Shown: positions 33,380 through 45,079 of the stretch, piece by piece
Layout: the number at the start of each line of letters is the position of its first letter
Position numbering within the stretch: the first letter of the stretch is position 1
Assembly: GCA_963513935.1 (NCBI GenBank)
Contig: OY740765.1
Location: 123,323,362-123,387,361, forward strand
Direction of reading: 5' to 3'
Source: Aphrophora alni
Lineage: Eukaryota > Arthropoda > Insecta > Hemiptera > Aphrophoridae
Length of the DNA stretch: 64,000 nucleotides
The notes under the pieces: model-generated
The model's database searches: none
What the model was told of the DNA's origin: nothing
What the model saw: only the letters and a program-made list of their open reading frames with translations
Translations under genes and position numbers: made by a program

Positions 33380-33950
33380 TTTTTACGTAGTACTTACGTA
33401 GGGTAGGTGGAAAATCATGTGCTAGCTACATATACTTAATCAACTCGTTTAGTCTAGTTTAGAAATATGAAATTATCTGTATTAAAAAAAAGTCAGGTTA
33501 GGTGTCAGAAAAAACACTACAAGAAATTACTATGAATACATGTGGTGGTCTATTTTTCTATTTTAAATTTAGAGCTAAATTAATTTTTGATGTTCATTCT
33601 TGGAGGTTAATTAACTAATAATATTGTAATATTGCTATTTTGGGATGTATACAGTATAGAAAATGTTATGTGAAGGGTCACTAAGTTATGTCCAGTTTTT
33701 CACGGATATATCCATAATTAGTTTCTTAGTCCATAAATGTGGTTTTTAAATGAATGGTTTTCGTCTATGTTGTTATAATATACAACCCAAAAGACTTTTA
33801 TTTAAGTCTTTTGGGTTGTATATTATTTTGTTCTTAAAATTTAAAACAAATAAATATGGAGCATATTTAGGTCATAACCTTTTTGAATTTTTTTTTATGT
33901 AAAAAAATTTGTAGTACCTTCTATAAGAAAAAATACTAAATTACGGTTTT
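33380..33950 (+). repeat. Second copy of the host repeat, without piggyBac, with inverted MITE core
   Basis: Matches 9571-9630 and then 12374-12626 as one continuous sequence across a single TTAA (33436-33439), so it represents the empty site. After the left MITE arm (about 33620-33676) the core runs in the opposite orientation to that at 12627-12864, and the right arm is missing. A 42-bp palindrome (about 33780-33821, centred on TTTATT) is present only here. Confidence 0.88.
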
Positions 33951-34093
33951 CTCAAAATCAGGAAACATAGAAATTACTTCGTTTTCAGAAATTATTTAAT
34001 TATAAGAAGTTGCAGGACGACAACAATTATTCTTAGACACACTTTAAAGCTGAATACAGAAGAACAAGGCAAATAAAGGTTTTGTGACACAAG

Positions 34094-34511
34094 CAGGTAT
34101 AAATTGAATGGCAACGTTGCAGGACGCAAGTGTAAATGATTTTAGATATTATTATTCATTTAGGGACGCTGTAAATCACGTAATTGGTTATTGATATACA
34201 TGGGACGCTGTAAGTGTTGTATTTGAACGGAGTCAATAATGATGGGAAATTAAACTAATAAATAAACTTTTTAATTTATGGTGTAACTCGATAAACTAAA
34301 TCAGAAAGCTATCCACCACCCATGACAACCTATATATTCTTTAAATATAAATCAATATACTCTGCTATTTCTGGTGGATGCAACATTACCGCTTTTAGTA
34401 CGGACGCAGTAATGATAAGAATGTATATATATATACTGTATATATATATATATATATATATATGCAGTAATGATAAGAATGTATATATATATATATATAT
34501 ATATATATTCC
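34094..34511 (+). repeat. GGACGCA-repeat module plus TA run, copy B
   Basis: GGACGCA or GGACGCT at about 34131, 34165, 34203 and 34401, then AATGATAAGAATGTA and TA runs (34424-34463 and 34481-34511). The section from CAGGTAT (34094) through CAACGTTGCAGGACGCA is homologous to the reverse complement of 43.77-43.80 kb. Confidence 0.78.
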
Positions 34512-34611
34512 ACAAATCTGAAAAACACATGTTAGTTCACCCTAAGCTTATGGATCCCAACACACCTAAACAACCTAACCTTCCCTACACTTCTTTTCCA
34601 TGCAACGATTT

Positions 34612-35336
34612 TTATAGGTTGATCAACGATTTCAAACTTGGAATTACATAAACAAATATATTCTGTTTGTACAAAACTCAATTTTACTTTTTAGAAATGA
34701 TTTTACTTTTCATGAGAAAAATGATGGTTTAATATTGCAATTAGTAAACATCAATTTTGCCATTTTTTGAGTAATCTGTAGATATTTAATGGAATATAAT
34801 TTTAATTTATATAATTACTGTGTAGTTATTAAAATCTTACATTTCATTTATTTTCTTATATTTAATTAATCCTTTTGTAGAAACACTTGGTTACAAGCAT
34901 GTTTAGTTTTAGGTTATAAATCCACAGATTTACATTAGCATCTTTATGTTAGAATGTTTTTAATGTGAAATCATTTAATTATTAGGAAAAATATTTTGGG
35001 ATTCATGTATTGAGAATTTAACTAAATTACAGAGGAAAAAATCAGGTTTTTAAAGTTTACTCCGGTACTACTATCATACCAACAGCCATTTCTATAGGTC
35101 ATTTTCTGCTCCCCCTCCCTCCGTGGTTTAGAATTTTTGGGTTGGCTCACATTTGCAACGTTCTCGTTTCGCTTGATTCATTCTATTATACCATTGACAC
35201 CTTCATTTAGAAGGCTGTGATATCTCTGTGCTAAAAACAAATATTTTTTATAACTTTTAGACATAATCAATTTAATTAGTGGAGTATGAAAAATAAATGA
35301 ACAAACATTGTCTTTGAGACATGACATGTAATTACA
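34612..35336 (+). repeat. 0.7-kb repeat, copy 1 (partner 49544-50254)
   Basis: Begins ATAGGTTGATC and matches 49544-50254 nearly base for base over about 710 bp, in the same orientation. It follows module B directly, as the partner follows module D and BTB copy B. Non-coding. Confidence 0.9.
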
Positions 35337-35924
35337 AACACATTTTTTGGAATACCTATATAAATTAATAAATTTCTCAAACTGTTTTGAAAAGACTTTT
35401 TTTTCCCCTTGAATTAGTATTAACTTGGTAAGCATGTTTATCCATATAAATAAACACCAGCCTGGGCAGTTTTTTTTTGCTTTTATAGCTTATGATCCCT
35501 TAGTTACAATTCTTTCGCATTCCTGGTGTTAAACCCATGCATTTATGTTTTGAAAGTAGTATTTAAATTTGTAGTACATAAAGGCTTATTTGCAAGATTC
35601 CATTTGACTTAGGCTAGCAATGAGTTTCGCAGCTTTTTTTGTAGCGTCTATAATCGTTTTACAATATTACTTGAGTTTTTCTACATGGAAATCCCATAAA
35701 AATAAAGAAAAGTTACCCCATAATAGACTGTACACGGGTAGTCTTGTTAAAATTTTATGTTATTAATATGATACAAAATTCCTCAACCCACAAATAAAAT
35801 ACGAACACAATTGATGTAGAGAATTTAATAAACCCTTATATACATTTCGCAGCAATATACACAACAGTAATTATTAATTAATAAGGAAAAGAAAAACTCA
35901 CATAAAGAACATTTACAAGCATTT
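35337..35924. other. No gene seen
   Basis: AT-rich sequence; nothing recognisable beyond the end of the shared repeat. Confidence 0.4.
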
Positions 35925-36470
35925 AAAAGAGGAAGATTGTTTTTACTTAGAGGTGGATAAAGGTAATACAGTTGTAATTTTCGATAAGGATGAGTATTTT
36001 TTGAGGGTCACTAAACTGTGAAATGATGGACCTTACCAAAAATTATTAAAAAATCCATTGAATAAATTTATTAGCGCAACCAAAATACCCATTAATAATT
36101 ATTTGTAATCTGGTTGTACCTAAGAATAAATGATTTGAACTTTTAATCTCTAATCCTAGACTGTATTGTCTTCCAGAAGGTATATCGATGAGGTCAGGGT
36201 CAATTCACTGACTTGCGCTCTTTCAAAATTGTTATCAGAGAAATTAAAAATAACGTAGAATTTGTCGACAAAATATAAAATGTTAAGCTCCAAAGTAACG
36301 AAATTTGAGTGTCTTTTGATCTAAGTTCATTGTTTCTTAGCATTGTATTAAAGAAACAATGGTATATTTGAGGTATTTTTATATTTATGAACCATAAACC
36401 AACAGCTTGATGGCACATCTGTGGGGAAGCTGTTTGTCTCCTTTATAATATATTTAATTAGGTATGTCAA
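35925..36470 (+). pseudogene. Penelope-like element RT fragment, broken
   Basis: Pieces in changing frames read VDKGNTVVIFDKDEY, NDGPYQKLLKNPLNKFI, PRLYCLPEG/LPKV-type text (SLILDCIVFQKVYR and SRRYIDEVRVNSLT), REIKNNVEFVDKI, then EILVSFDLSSLF-like sequence (VSFDLSSLFLSIV) and WGSCLSPII. This is the order of the N-terminal and palm parts of Penelope-like RTs (DKGN-V, NDGPY-KL, PRLYGLPK, VSFDV-LF, GSPLSP). Many stops and frame changes. No nuclease part here; the only one in the window is at 3.1-3.5 kb on the other strand. Confidence 0.78.
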
Positions 36471-37359
36471 AGTGACGGCCATTTTAAACAGTTGTGTGTT
36501 CAATTCTCATGTTATTCAACTTACATTATACAAAATCAGATAAAAATGTGCAGATTTCATTTCTGCATGTAATGGTGTCAACCACAAATCTCTAAGATGA
36601 AAAATAGCGAAGTTATGGTGAAAATTATAATTTCTAACTCTAACCTCCTAAGAAACTGTTTTAAACAAACTTACACTAATGGATAAGACCCCTTGATCTA
36701 CCAATAGAAATTAACAATTCCTACAAGGCTTAAGAAACCAACTTTTGGTCATTACATTAAGAGAATCTGCTTCTGTTTTGTTATGGGACTGGGTAGGTTT
36801 AAAACAAACACTTTATTTTTCTATTTTTCCCAAAAGCAATTGTGACAAAATTATGCTAATAAAAGAACCCATTAGCAAAACTCTCTCTCTAAAAATCCTC
36901 ATTTAGGAGTGATGTGATAAAAAAGGGAAAGGAATCATTCTAATTCAAATATCTCATATTCTGTGCAATTGAACAAAACACATCGTTCTACTTACCCAGC
37001 CCATTGTAAAATACAAGCAGATCCTTTAAACATAACACCCAAAGGTTGGTTTCCTTGTAGGAAATGTTAAATTCCATTGGTAGATCAAGTAGTCTTATCC
37101 AGTAGGTTGTTGTTCAAAACAGTTGTTACACAGGTTTTTTTAACCTACTTTGGAGGGTCTCGAAGCAGTACAAGTGACGGAACCTCACTAGCTACACTCT
37201 TGTCAGTGGGTGACTCACTATTACCGGATCTTGTGATACGAATATCACATTTTTTTAGGAAGCCAGGGTTCGAAATTACATTTTTAACAATAACTTTGGT
37301 ATTTGTCATCGTAGAGAAGTGAGGTTGGGACCATTGCATGCATAATTGAAATCTGGACA
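36471..37359. other. No recognisable gene
   Basis: AT-rich with short open frames of no recognisable content; those at 37077-37360 on both strands overlap and neither resembles a protein. Confidence 0.45.
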
Positions 37360-37500
37360 TTTTTTATGACATAGATAAATTCTACGCATCTTTCTGAAAA
37401 AAATGATATCTTATAAGTTAGGCTTTGTATAAAAATAATATATTTTATTAATTTTGAAACAAACGAAGAAAATTAACATTGACAGGTCAAGGGTTTTAAC
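37360..37500 (+). repeat. Terminal fragment of the TTAA-element family
   Basis: About 140 bp ending ATTAACATTGACAGG…GGGTTTTAA, the same terminus as seen at 41.7 and 43.1 kb, including the shared segment around GATATCTTATAAGTTAGG. Confidence 0.8.
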
Positions 37501-37637
37501 TCATTTTGTAAAGGCTCATTAGTAATAATTCATTTTGTAATGGCTTGTTGATATATTTTAATTTTTTTATGCTTTAACATAATTCAATGCTTAACTTAAT
37601 TTAAAGGTTATAATATTTTGTAAACTCTATCTTCCAG

Positions 37638-37763
37638 GTAAATGAGGATGTGAGAGAACAGCAGAAGAAGTTGACTCAAGTTGAAGCTGAAATTACTCTT
37701 GACGAGAACAACTTGGAGAAGGCAAACAAGGATTTGAAAGAGAAAGAGAAATCGCTTATGTAG
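37638..37763 (+). pseudogene. Tropomyosin exon (residues 39-80 type) ending in a stop codon
   Basis: After CTTCCAG a frame reads VNEDVREQQKKLTQVEAEI and on to NNLEKANKDLKEKEKSLM, then TAG, then GTCAGA. Insect tropomyosin has a 42-residue exon here, VNEEVRELQKKLAQVE and so on. The segment from the splice acceptor to the GT donor is exactly 126 nt, the usual length of this exon, and about two thirds of residues match by eye. The 42nd codon is TAG. The protein is a coiled coil that lies along actin filaments. Because tropomyosin is very conserved, this much change plus a stop suggests a decayed duplicate exon or a poison exon inside or near a tropomyosin gene. No other tropomyosin exon was recognised in the window. 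Confidence 0.82.
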
Positions 37764-37769
37764 GTCAGA

Positions 37770-38229
37770 AAATGATCATACTTATAAGTTATATTATTTT
37801 AGCATGATTTAAGAATTATTTAGTTCCAATAACAGTATTACTTTTTTTATTTGTGAGAGAAAGTTACGTCATAGATTAACAACTATTTGATTTTTTTCAA
37901 AAATCGAAACAATTTTGATGCAATATTTTGACCATATCACGTGGTTTTTTTCCCCTTTATTTAAATTTAAATAGTGTGCTAGAAACTTTCGTTGTAATAT
38001 CAAAAATTGTTTTAAAATGTGTCGTGTTTTGTTTTCAATATAGTACGAAGCTTATTAACAGATGGAAGCAATTTAATTGTCAAAACCGGCAAAGTTTAGT
38101 GAAATTACCCTTAAGAAAATATAATGGTCTTTTCCGACACAAAAATTCTTACTAAAAATTTATCATTTATTCGTCGTTTCAATTTTTCAAAATTGTTGAT
38201 CACATTTTGGGTTTATTACTCTTTTCTTG
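37770..38229. other. Intron-like AT-rich sequence
   Basis: No gene seen; the short open frame at 37928-38155 has no recognisable content. Confidence 0.4.
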
Positions 38230-39942
38230 TTAACCCTCCAACAGGTAATGTTAAATTTCTTCGTTTGTTTAAAAATTAATTAAATATATTATTTGTATAC
38301 AAAACCCAACTTATAAGATATCGTTTTTCTCAGAAGGATGCATAGAATCCATCTATGTAATAAAAACAAATTTTTTTGAAACGGTTTTGGAGTAAGTATG
38401 TTACATGTCAAAAACGAAGTTACCAATTTTCAGGAAAAACCTGTATATTCCAAAATCAATAGCTTACTACCTTTTTCTAAGATATACAAAAGTTTTGTGT
38501 AATATTTTTGAATATATTTAGGGGGGGGGAAATTGTTATATTATCAAAAAAACAAAAAATAGTTTACGAAAAAAGGTAAAATGATCTTTTTTTTTTCAAA
38601 AAATCACTAAAAATAGTAATATATATCTTACACAAAAGTTCTATATCTCATTATGTTCAGAAAGGTGCATAGAATGTAGGTGTGTAGTGAAAAAAAAAGT
38701 TAGATGTATCACATTTGGTGTTTTTTGGTCAAATACCAAAAAATCGAAGAGTAATGGAGCAGAAATTTCACAGAAATGGTAATGAATAACATACTAATAG
38801 ATTTTTAGGATTTTTCCAACCATTTCTTGAGATTTGTCATATATTTGTGAATATATTTAGGGGAAAAAAATAATAATATGTTACATTTTCTAAATAAAAA
38901 TACCGATTTTCCCTAAAAAGGTAACTTTTACAAGTGAGGTTAGGTTTGTAACCTCCACAATTTAGACTCACTAGTACCAATTTGAAGATAGATCAAAGAC
39001 AAAACCTTTAGATTTAACTAAGAAAATATATACTTTACAAAGAATAACACACATAATCATACACTTGTAATAATCAAATAAAACACTAAATATAAGAAAA
39101 TTTGCATATAGCCTAGACTTACAATTTTCCTTTTAGGTTATGACAAATATAAACCTTTCACAAACTAGAAATTCACTAAAAACATAAACTTTAGATATAA
39201 AAACACATATATTGTAATTTGTATACACAATTTATATACAATTTGTATACACAAACCTTCAAAATAACAAAAATCTAATCCCAAAACCAATATGTGCTAC
39301 GCCTAATATTATAGTATTTACGTCACACATTTGCTACATTTCGAGATGAAAACAAAGCCTCTTTGCCTATGTCAAATTAGTAATAACTTATAGAATGGAA
39401 TTTCCCCTATAACTTAGTGTAAAGAAAAATCATTTTAAAACCAAAGAGAAACGAATATGTGTATTCCTAAAACTGCCAACTGTATTTCGTGTCGTCAGGT
39501 TTGTTCTCTGCTCAACTAGGAATATCTCTGGATCTATGAGACGCAGAAAAATTTGTAATCTACGGTTGGAAAGAGAAACATGTGATCTATAGAACAGTGT
39601 TTTAGTTGAAATAAATGACAGAAAAATCTAGTTGTAATTATATCGGGAAAAATGGCGTCGCGCTAACGAAAAGGCGCAGAGTTCAAATCTACGATTTTAC
39701 GCATCAAAAATATGCAAACTTCACCAGTTTTTGGAATATTATTTATAAAGTTTTGTGGTATTTTTTTTGCATGATTATGCATCTACGGAACATTAGCTTT
39801 CCAACGGTATTTTATTTATTGCGATCGGACAATTTTAAGTGGGCGTAACGTTGAATTGCAAAATACGTGTTTTATAGACGGTGCCTAAGTTATTGGACCA
39901 GGCCTGGGTCCGATCTGGGTCCGGTATCGTTTCTAGGGTTAA
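38230..39942 (-). mobile_element. Non-autonomous TTAA-flanked (piggyBac-type) element, copy 1
   Basis: Flanked by TTAA at 38230-38233 and 39939-39942; the body (38234-39938) starts CCCTCCAACAGG and ends TTTCTAGGG. It is an inverted copy of 40004-41740. The right end carries GGACCCAG repeats and a GGACC/GGTCC palindrome. No transposase reading frame. TTAA flanks and CCCT termini fit piggyBac-mobilised elements. Confidence 0.8.
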
Positions 39943-39999
39943 AGTATATTTTACTTATTGTTATTAATAATCAAACATTTAATAACACAACTTACCATT

Positions 40000-41744
40000 T
40001 TAACCCTTAAAACGGCACGCGACCTACAAGTAGGTCGCCCATGTGTTCCCAAGTGATTTCACCAACTCTAAAACACGTATTTTGCAATTCACCATTATGC
40101 CCACTTAGAATGGTCCTATCGCAATAAATAAAATACCGTTGGAAAGCTAATGTTCCGTAGATGCATACCTAATTATGCAAAAAAAAATACCACAAAACGT
40201 TATAAATAATATTGCAAAAATTGGTGAAGTTCGCATATTTTTGATGCGTAAAATCATATATTTCAACTCTGAGCCTTTTCGTAAAACGCGGCTCCATTTT
40301 CCCCGATATGATTACAACTCTATTTATCTGTCATTTAAGTCAACTAAAACACTGTTCTATAGATCACATGTTTCTCTTTCTAACCGTAGATTACAAATTT
40401 TTCTGCATCTCATAGATCCAGAGATATTTCTACTTGACCATAGAACAAACTTGACGAGACGAAATTCATTTGGCATTCAGTGCCGTTTAGGAACAGACGT
40501 AATCTATTTTCTATGTTTTAAAAACTATTTTTTCTTTACAGTATGTTGTAGGGGAAATTTCATTCTACAAGTTGGTACTACTTGACATTCTGAACAGTTA
40601 TTTTCAGATTCTTCTTTTCAAGACTAAACATAGGCAATATTTCGCGATGCAGTGAAATAAAATAGACGCAAAAGGGCGTGGCATTTGTGTAATGTTTTTA
40701 TTATTTATTTTATTTTGAAGGTTTGTGTATACAAATTGTGTATAAATTGTGTATACAAGTTACAATATATGTGTTTTAATTTCTAAAGTTTATGTTTTTG
40801 AGTGAATTTCGAGTGTGTATATAGAATAACATAAAAGGTATGCTGTTAATTTAGGCTATAACCAAAATTTCTTATATTTAGTGTTTTATATGATTATACA
40901 AGTGTATATGTGTGTTATTCTTTGTAAAGTATATTGTCTTAGTAAAATCTAATGATTTTGTCTTAGGCCTAGCTTTAGAAAGTTACTAATTACGCCTAAA
41001 TGTCAAGAGTTCAAACCTAACCTCAAGAGTCAGAATAGCAATTTTTGGAAAATTGTCCTTCTTATATTGAAAATCTAACAAATTATTATTATTTTCCCCT
41101 AAATATATTCACAAATATATTACAAATGTCAAGTAATGGTTGAAAAAGTTCTGATAAATCTATTAGTATGTTATTCATTAACATTTTTGTGAATTTCTGC
41201 TCCGTTACTCTTCGTTTTTTTGGTATTTGACCAAAAAACTCCAAATGTAATACATCTAACATTTTTTTTCACTACACACCTACATTCTATGCACCTTTCT
41301 GGACATATTGATATATAGAAGTTCTGTATAAAATATATTTACTATTTTTAATGTTTTTTTGAATAAATATAGAGAAAATTCAGTTTTTATGTAAAATATT
41401 TTTTTACATTTTGAAAATGTAACAAATTTATATATATTTTTTCCTAAATATATTCACAAAAAATACACAAAAATTGTGTATATCTTAGAAATAGGTAGTA
41501 AGCTATTGATTTTGGGTGATACAGGTTTTTCTGAAAAAAAGTTAATATCATTTTTGACATCTAGGATACTTACTCCAAAACCGTTAATTATTTTTTTTAT
41601 TATATAGATGAATTCTATCCATCTTTCAGAGAAAAATGATATCTTATAAGTTAGGTTTTGTATACAAATAATATATTTTATTAATTTTTAAATGAACGAA
41701 GAATTTTTAAGACAAATTAACATGCGCCAGATTGAGGGTTTTAA
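40000..41744 (+). mobile_element. Non-autonomous TTAA-flanked (piggyBac-type) element, copy 2
   Basis: Flanked by TTAA at 40000-40003 and 41741-41744; starts CCCTTAAAACGGCACGC with a GCGACCTACAAGTAGGTCGC palindrome and ends GAGGG(TT). Homologous to copy 1 in the opposite orientation, separated by only 57 bp, so the pair forms a palindrome of about 3.5 kb. Short open frames inside lack any recognisable domain. Confidence 0.8.
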
Positions 41745-41756
41745 CACCATTTTATA

Positions 41757-43128
41757 GAGGAGATTTTGTTCTATCTGTTGGTAGTACTTGCTACGTCCTC
41801 TAGTTTCTATTACATTATTATTTCTTACTTGCAAGTTAGCGTTTTACATCCTTGTTTGTGCAATAAAATGACATATTGTGGTACGTTGTTTGGGATTATT
41901 TTCTGATATTTGAAGGTATGTTATATTTATGTATTGTAATTTGTGTGTACAAATTATAATATCTGTATTATAGTTTATAGAATTTATTGTTTTGAGTGAA
42001 TGTTGTCAGATATATCTAAACTGAGGCTGTCAAGAGATAGGTTATGTTATAATCTGGTCACCCTTTTTAGCAAATTTCCATGTGTTTACATATAAAAATA
42101 ATTTTGTCTAATGAAAATTTTATAAATTAATTATGTTTTTACCAAAATGTATGCAAAATGTTTATAAATTTATATAGGCCTATCATTAAAAATTTTTTTT
42201 ATTGGTTTATATACCTATTTCTGTGGAATTTTGCCTCGGTTACAGGGTAATTTTGTTGATTCCGTACATAATAACTCTAAACTGTTTCCATCTAAAAGTT
42301 TTTGCATTACACACATAAGATCTATGTATCTTTGTGAGAACATAGGTAATAAAAACTTGGGTTTTGAATAATAATTATATTTTTGGTGTATTTTTGAAAA
42401 TATGCCTATCTTTTGAGCAGATTTTCACTTCTTACGTAAAAATTCACCATGTCTAATGAAAATTTTATAAATTGATTTTTCTTTTTAGCAACTTTTATCC
42501 ACAAATATATTACAAATCTCTAATGATACTTAAAAAAATTCAAAAATTTTTTTGTATGGTGTACATTACCATTTCTGTGAAATTCTTGCCTCTGTTACTT
42601 TCTGATTTTTTGCTATTTGACATAATAACTCTAAATGTTTTATATCTAACATTTTTTTTTCACTACACAGCTAAATTCTATGCACCTTTCTGAATATAAT
42701 GATATATAGAAGTTGTGTTTTCCATAAATATTACTATTTTTGGTGAATTTTTGAAAATAAGCCTATCAATTTCCCTTTTTTCATAAAACCATTTTTAAAA
42801 TTTTGAAAATGTAACTAATTAATTTTTTTTTCTAAATATATTAATTTACAAATTGTTATAAAAAACTTTTGTATATCTTGAAATACAGTGATAAAAATTT
42901 TATTTAGGATGATTCAGATTTTTCTAAAAAATGATAACTTTTTTTTGACATCTAACATACCTACTCCAAAACTGTTTCAATTTTTATTTTTTTTACTAAA
43001 TAGATAAATTCTACGCATCTTTCTGAGAAAAATGATATATTATAAGTTAGGTTTTGTATAAAAATAATATTTTTTATTAATTTTTAAAACAAACAAAGTG
43101 AATTAACATGCACCGCCTCCTGGGTTAA
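41757..43128 (+). repeat. Third, partial copy of the TTAA-element family
   Basis: Follows the order of copy 2 (TGTGTACAAATT segment, then the TGATATATAGAAGTTGTG and GATAAATTCTACGCATC segments) and ends ATTAACATGCACC…CTGGGTTAA at 43128. The left terminus is missing, and part of the interior is duplicated. Confidence 0.75.
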
Positions 43129-43166
43129 GATATAAGGCTGTAATTTCTGACTGAAACATAGTTGGG

Positions 43167-43236
43167 TACATTCTCGACAAGATACATTCTCGACAGGATA
43201 CATTCTCGACAGGATACATTCTCGACAGGATACATT
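43167..43236. repeat. 16-bp minisatellite
   Basis: Unit ACATTCTCGACAGGAT repeated a little over four times, nearly perfect. Confidence 0.9.
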
Positions 43237-43411
43237 TTCCCTCAGATTCTACCTCATGTAAGGGTAGGGGTTTCTTCCTTCTAGCCATTTCTTGTTGTCA
43301 GGTATTACCACTGTAAGTGGTTTTGAGAAGAAATTCAGTCAAGAGTTTAATATTAATTGTTGTGGCTGAATTCATGTGAAGTACAATTCTAATGTTTGAA
43401 TACTATTTTGC

Positions 43412-43418
<7 letters not shown>

Positions 43419-43475
<57 letters not shown>

Positions 43476-43804
43476 TTTTTTATCATTACTGCGTCCATAC
43501 AAAAAACAGTCATGTTGCGTCCACAAGTAATAGTGGACTAAATCATTTTATTACTGTAGTATATATAGGTTATTATAGTCGATAATTATGGTTATTACAA
43601 TAGTTTTTGATATACATATCACAATAAAAAGTCATAGAAAATTTCTAACCCCTATCATTGATGCATCCATTCAAAATCCTTCATTACAACGTCCAGTGTG
43701 TAAATTAACCAAACTCATGCATTATTGCTTCCTATGGTAGTATATCACTACCCGAAATCAGCTAAAGCTGCGTCCTGCGACGTTGCCGTTTATTTCATAC
43801 CTGA
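43419..43804 (-). repeat. TA run plus GGACGCA-repeat module, copy C
   Basis: TA run 43419-43471, then TACACTTTTTTATCATTACTG and TGCGTCC motifs at about 43488, 43514 and 43772, with ACGTCC near 43691. The far end (GCGTCCTGCGACGTTGCCG) is the reverse complement of the start of module B. Confidence 0.78.
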
Positions 43805-44160
43805 CCAGGGGGTAGGGGGTAGACCCTAACCAAACTCATTTATTGTTCAGTTTCTTCAAAGTTTAAAAATATCTAACGAAAATAAAGAAAACGTCAACTA
43901 AGCTTTGGTCGGTATAGCAGTAAACTTTACGAGTTTTGTTTCGAAAATGGGATAAACACAATAAATTATAATATAAATTATAATTATTTAGTAGAACTCT
44001 ATTATATTAATGAAATAAAATAGAACAAATTTAAAAAAAACCAAATATATATTGTGGATAAAGTTGATTTATAATATTTAACTAAATCTATAGATAATCA
44101 TATATTTTGTTTATAAACTTTAATCTATATCACTTTGTTGACCTATAAACCTTTTGCGAA
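43805..44160. other. No gene seen
   Basis: AT-rich sequence between repeats. Confidence 0.4.
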
Positions 44161-44392
44161 ACCTTAATATAGCGGCAAACTTCGTGGTGTTATCGGAATT
44201 TTTTAGAAAAAGCACAGAAATGGTTATTTAGAGTTTCACTCTGTAAAACATAGCACTTTTTGACATTCGACTAAGCTTTATTATAGCGGCAAACATCATG
44301 GTGTGGTTCCATTTTGTTTAGGAAAAGCGCATTGCCAATTCAGAAATTGTTATTTGGAGCGTCAATCTGTAAACACTTTATTTACATTTCAC
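44161..44392. repeat. Two diverged tandem units of about 114 bp
   Basis: TATAGCGGCAAAC recurs at 44168 and 44282, followed in both by TGGTGT, AGAAA…TTATTT and a CTGTAAA segment. Confidence 0.75.
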
Positions 44393-44670
44393 AGAGATTG
44401 CTTATAGGATATTATTTAACTGTTCTGTGGAAGGTGTAGCCTAGTGAAGTTGTTATTATGAATCAATATTTTTAACAAATATTTTAACAATCTTCAAAAT
44501 ATTATATTTTTGTAAACTTTAAAATCGATTAAGTGAATCAACATGGAAGGAAAGTAGGGTGAAAAAGGACACTGTACAGTTAGTAAATCCTTCTCAAATA
44601 GTAAAATAGATTGTTTAATTATTTATACTTAAGACCGTTGGTACTTGGTCAAAATTCATTATGTATAATA

Positions 44671-44760
44671 AAATGAAACAGTAGAAGTTGTATTTAAACA
44701 AATTTTCATATTTTGTGGAATTGAAAAAATTGTGGAAATACAACTTCTATTGTTTCATTT
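44671..44760. repeat. Short foldback repeat
   Basis: 25-base arms 44671-44695 and 44736-44760 pair with one mismatch around a 40-base spacer. Confidence 0.85.
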
Positions 44761-45079
44761 CATTAGATAGATCTTTAGCTACAAAATATTTTGACCCACA
44801 CCCTGTTTCACAGAATGACACAAGTGACTGTACCTAGGTGTAGGCCTTATTGTACCTAGTATATAGTTCAATAAATATATTTTTATTTTTAAATAAATGC
44901 TCTAAGATGTTCATACTTAAGAAATATTATTTTTATTAAAAAACTGTGTATTATCATATAAATTGAGCGTAATTTTTATTTTTCTCTGCCATTTTGTTTT
45001 TGTGACTCTTAAATGAACCATCAGTCAGTTGCAATATTTTAATAACTTTAAAAATCATCAATTTCTTTCATTTTTAGCA

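Noticed and set aside
34322..34651. Open frames with long Tyr/Ile repeats
   Set aside because: Translations of the TA microsatellite.
39615..40585. Open frames of 77 and 136 codons inside the TTAA elements as a transposase
   Set aside because: No DDE-type motif, and the two are not in equivalent frames of the homologous copies.
43167..43236. Short 16-bp repeats as a CRISPR-like array
   Set aside because: Units are directly adjacent with no unique spacers; it is a minisatellite, and the setting is eukaryotic.
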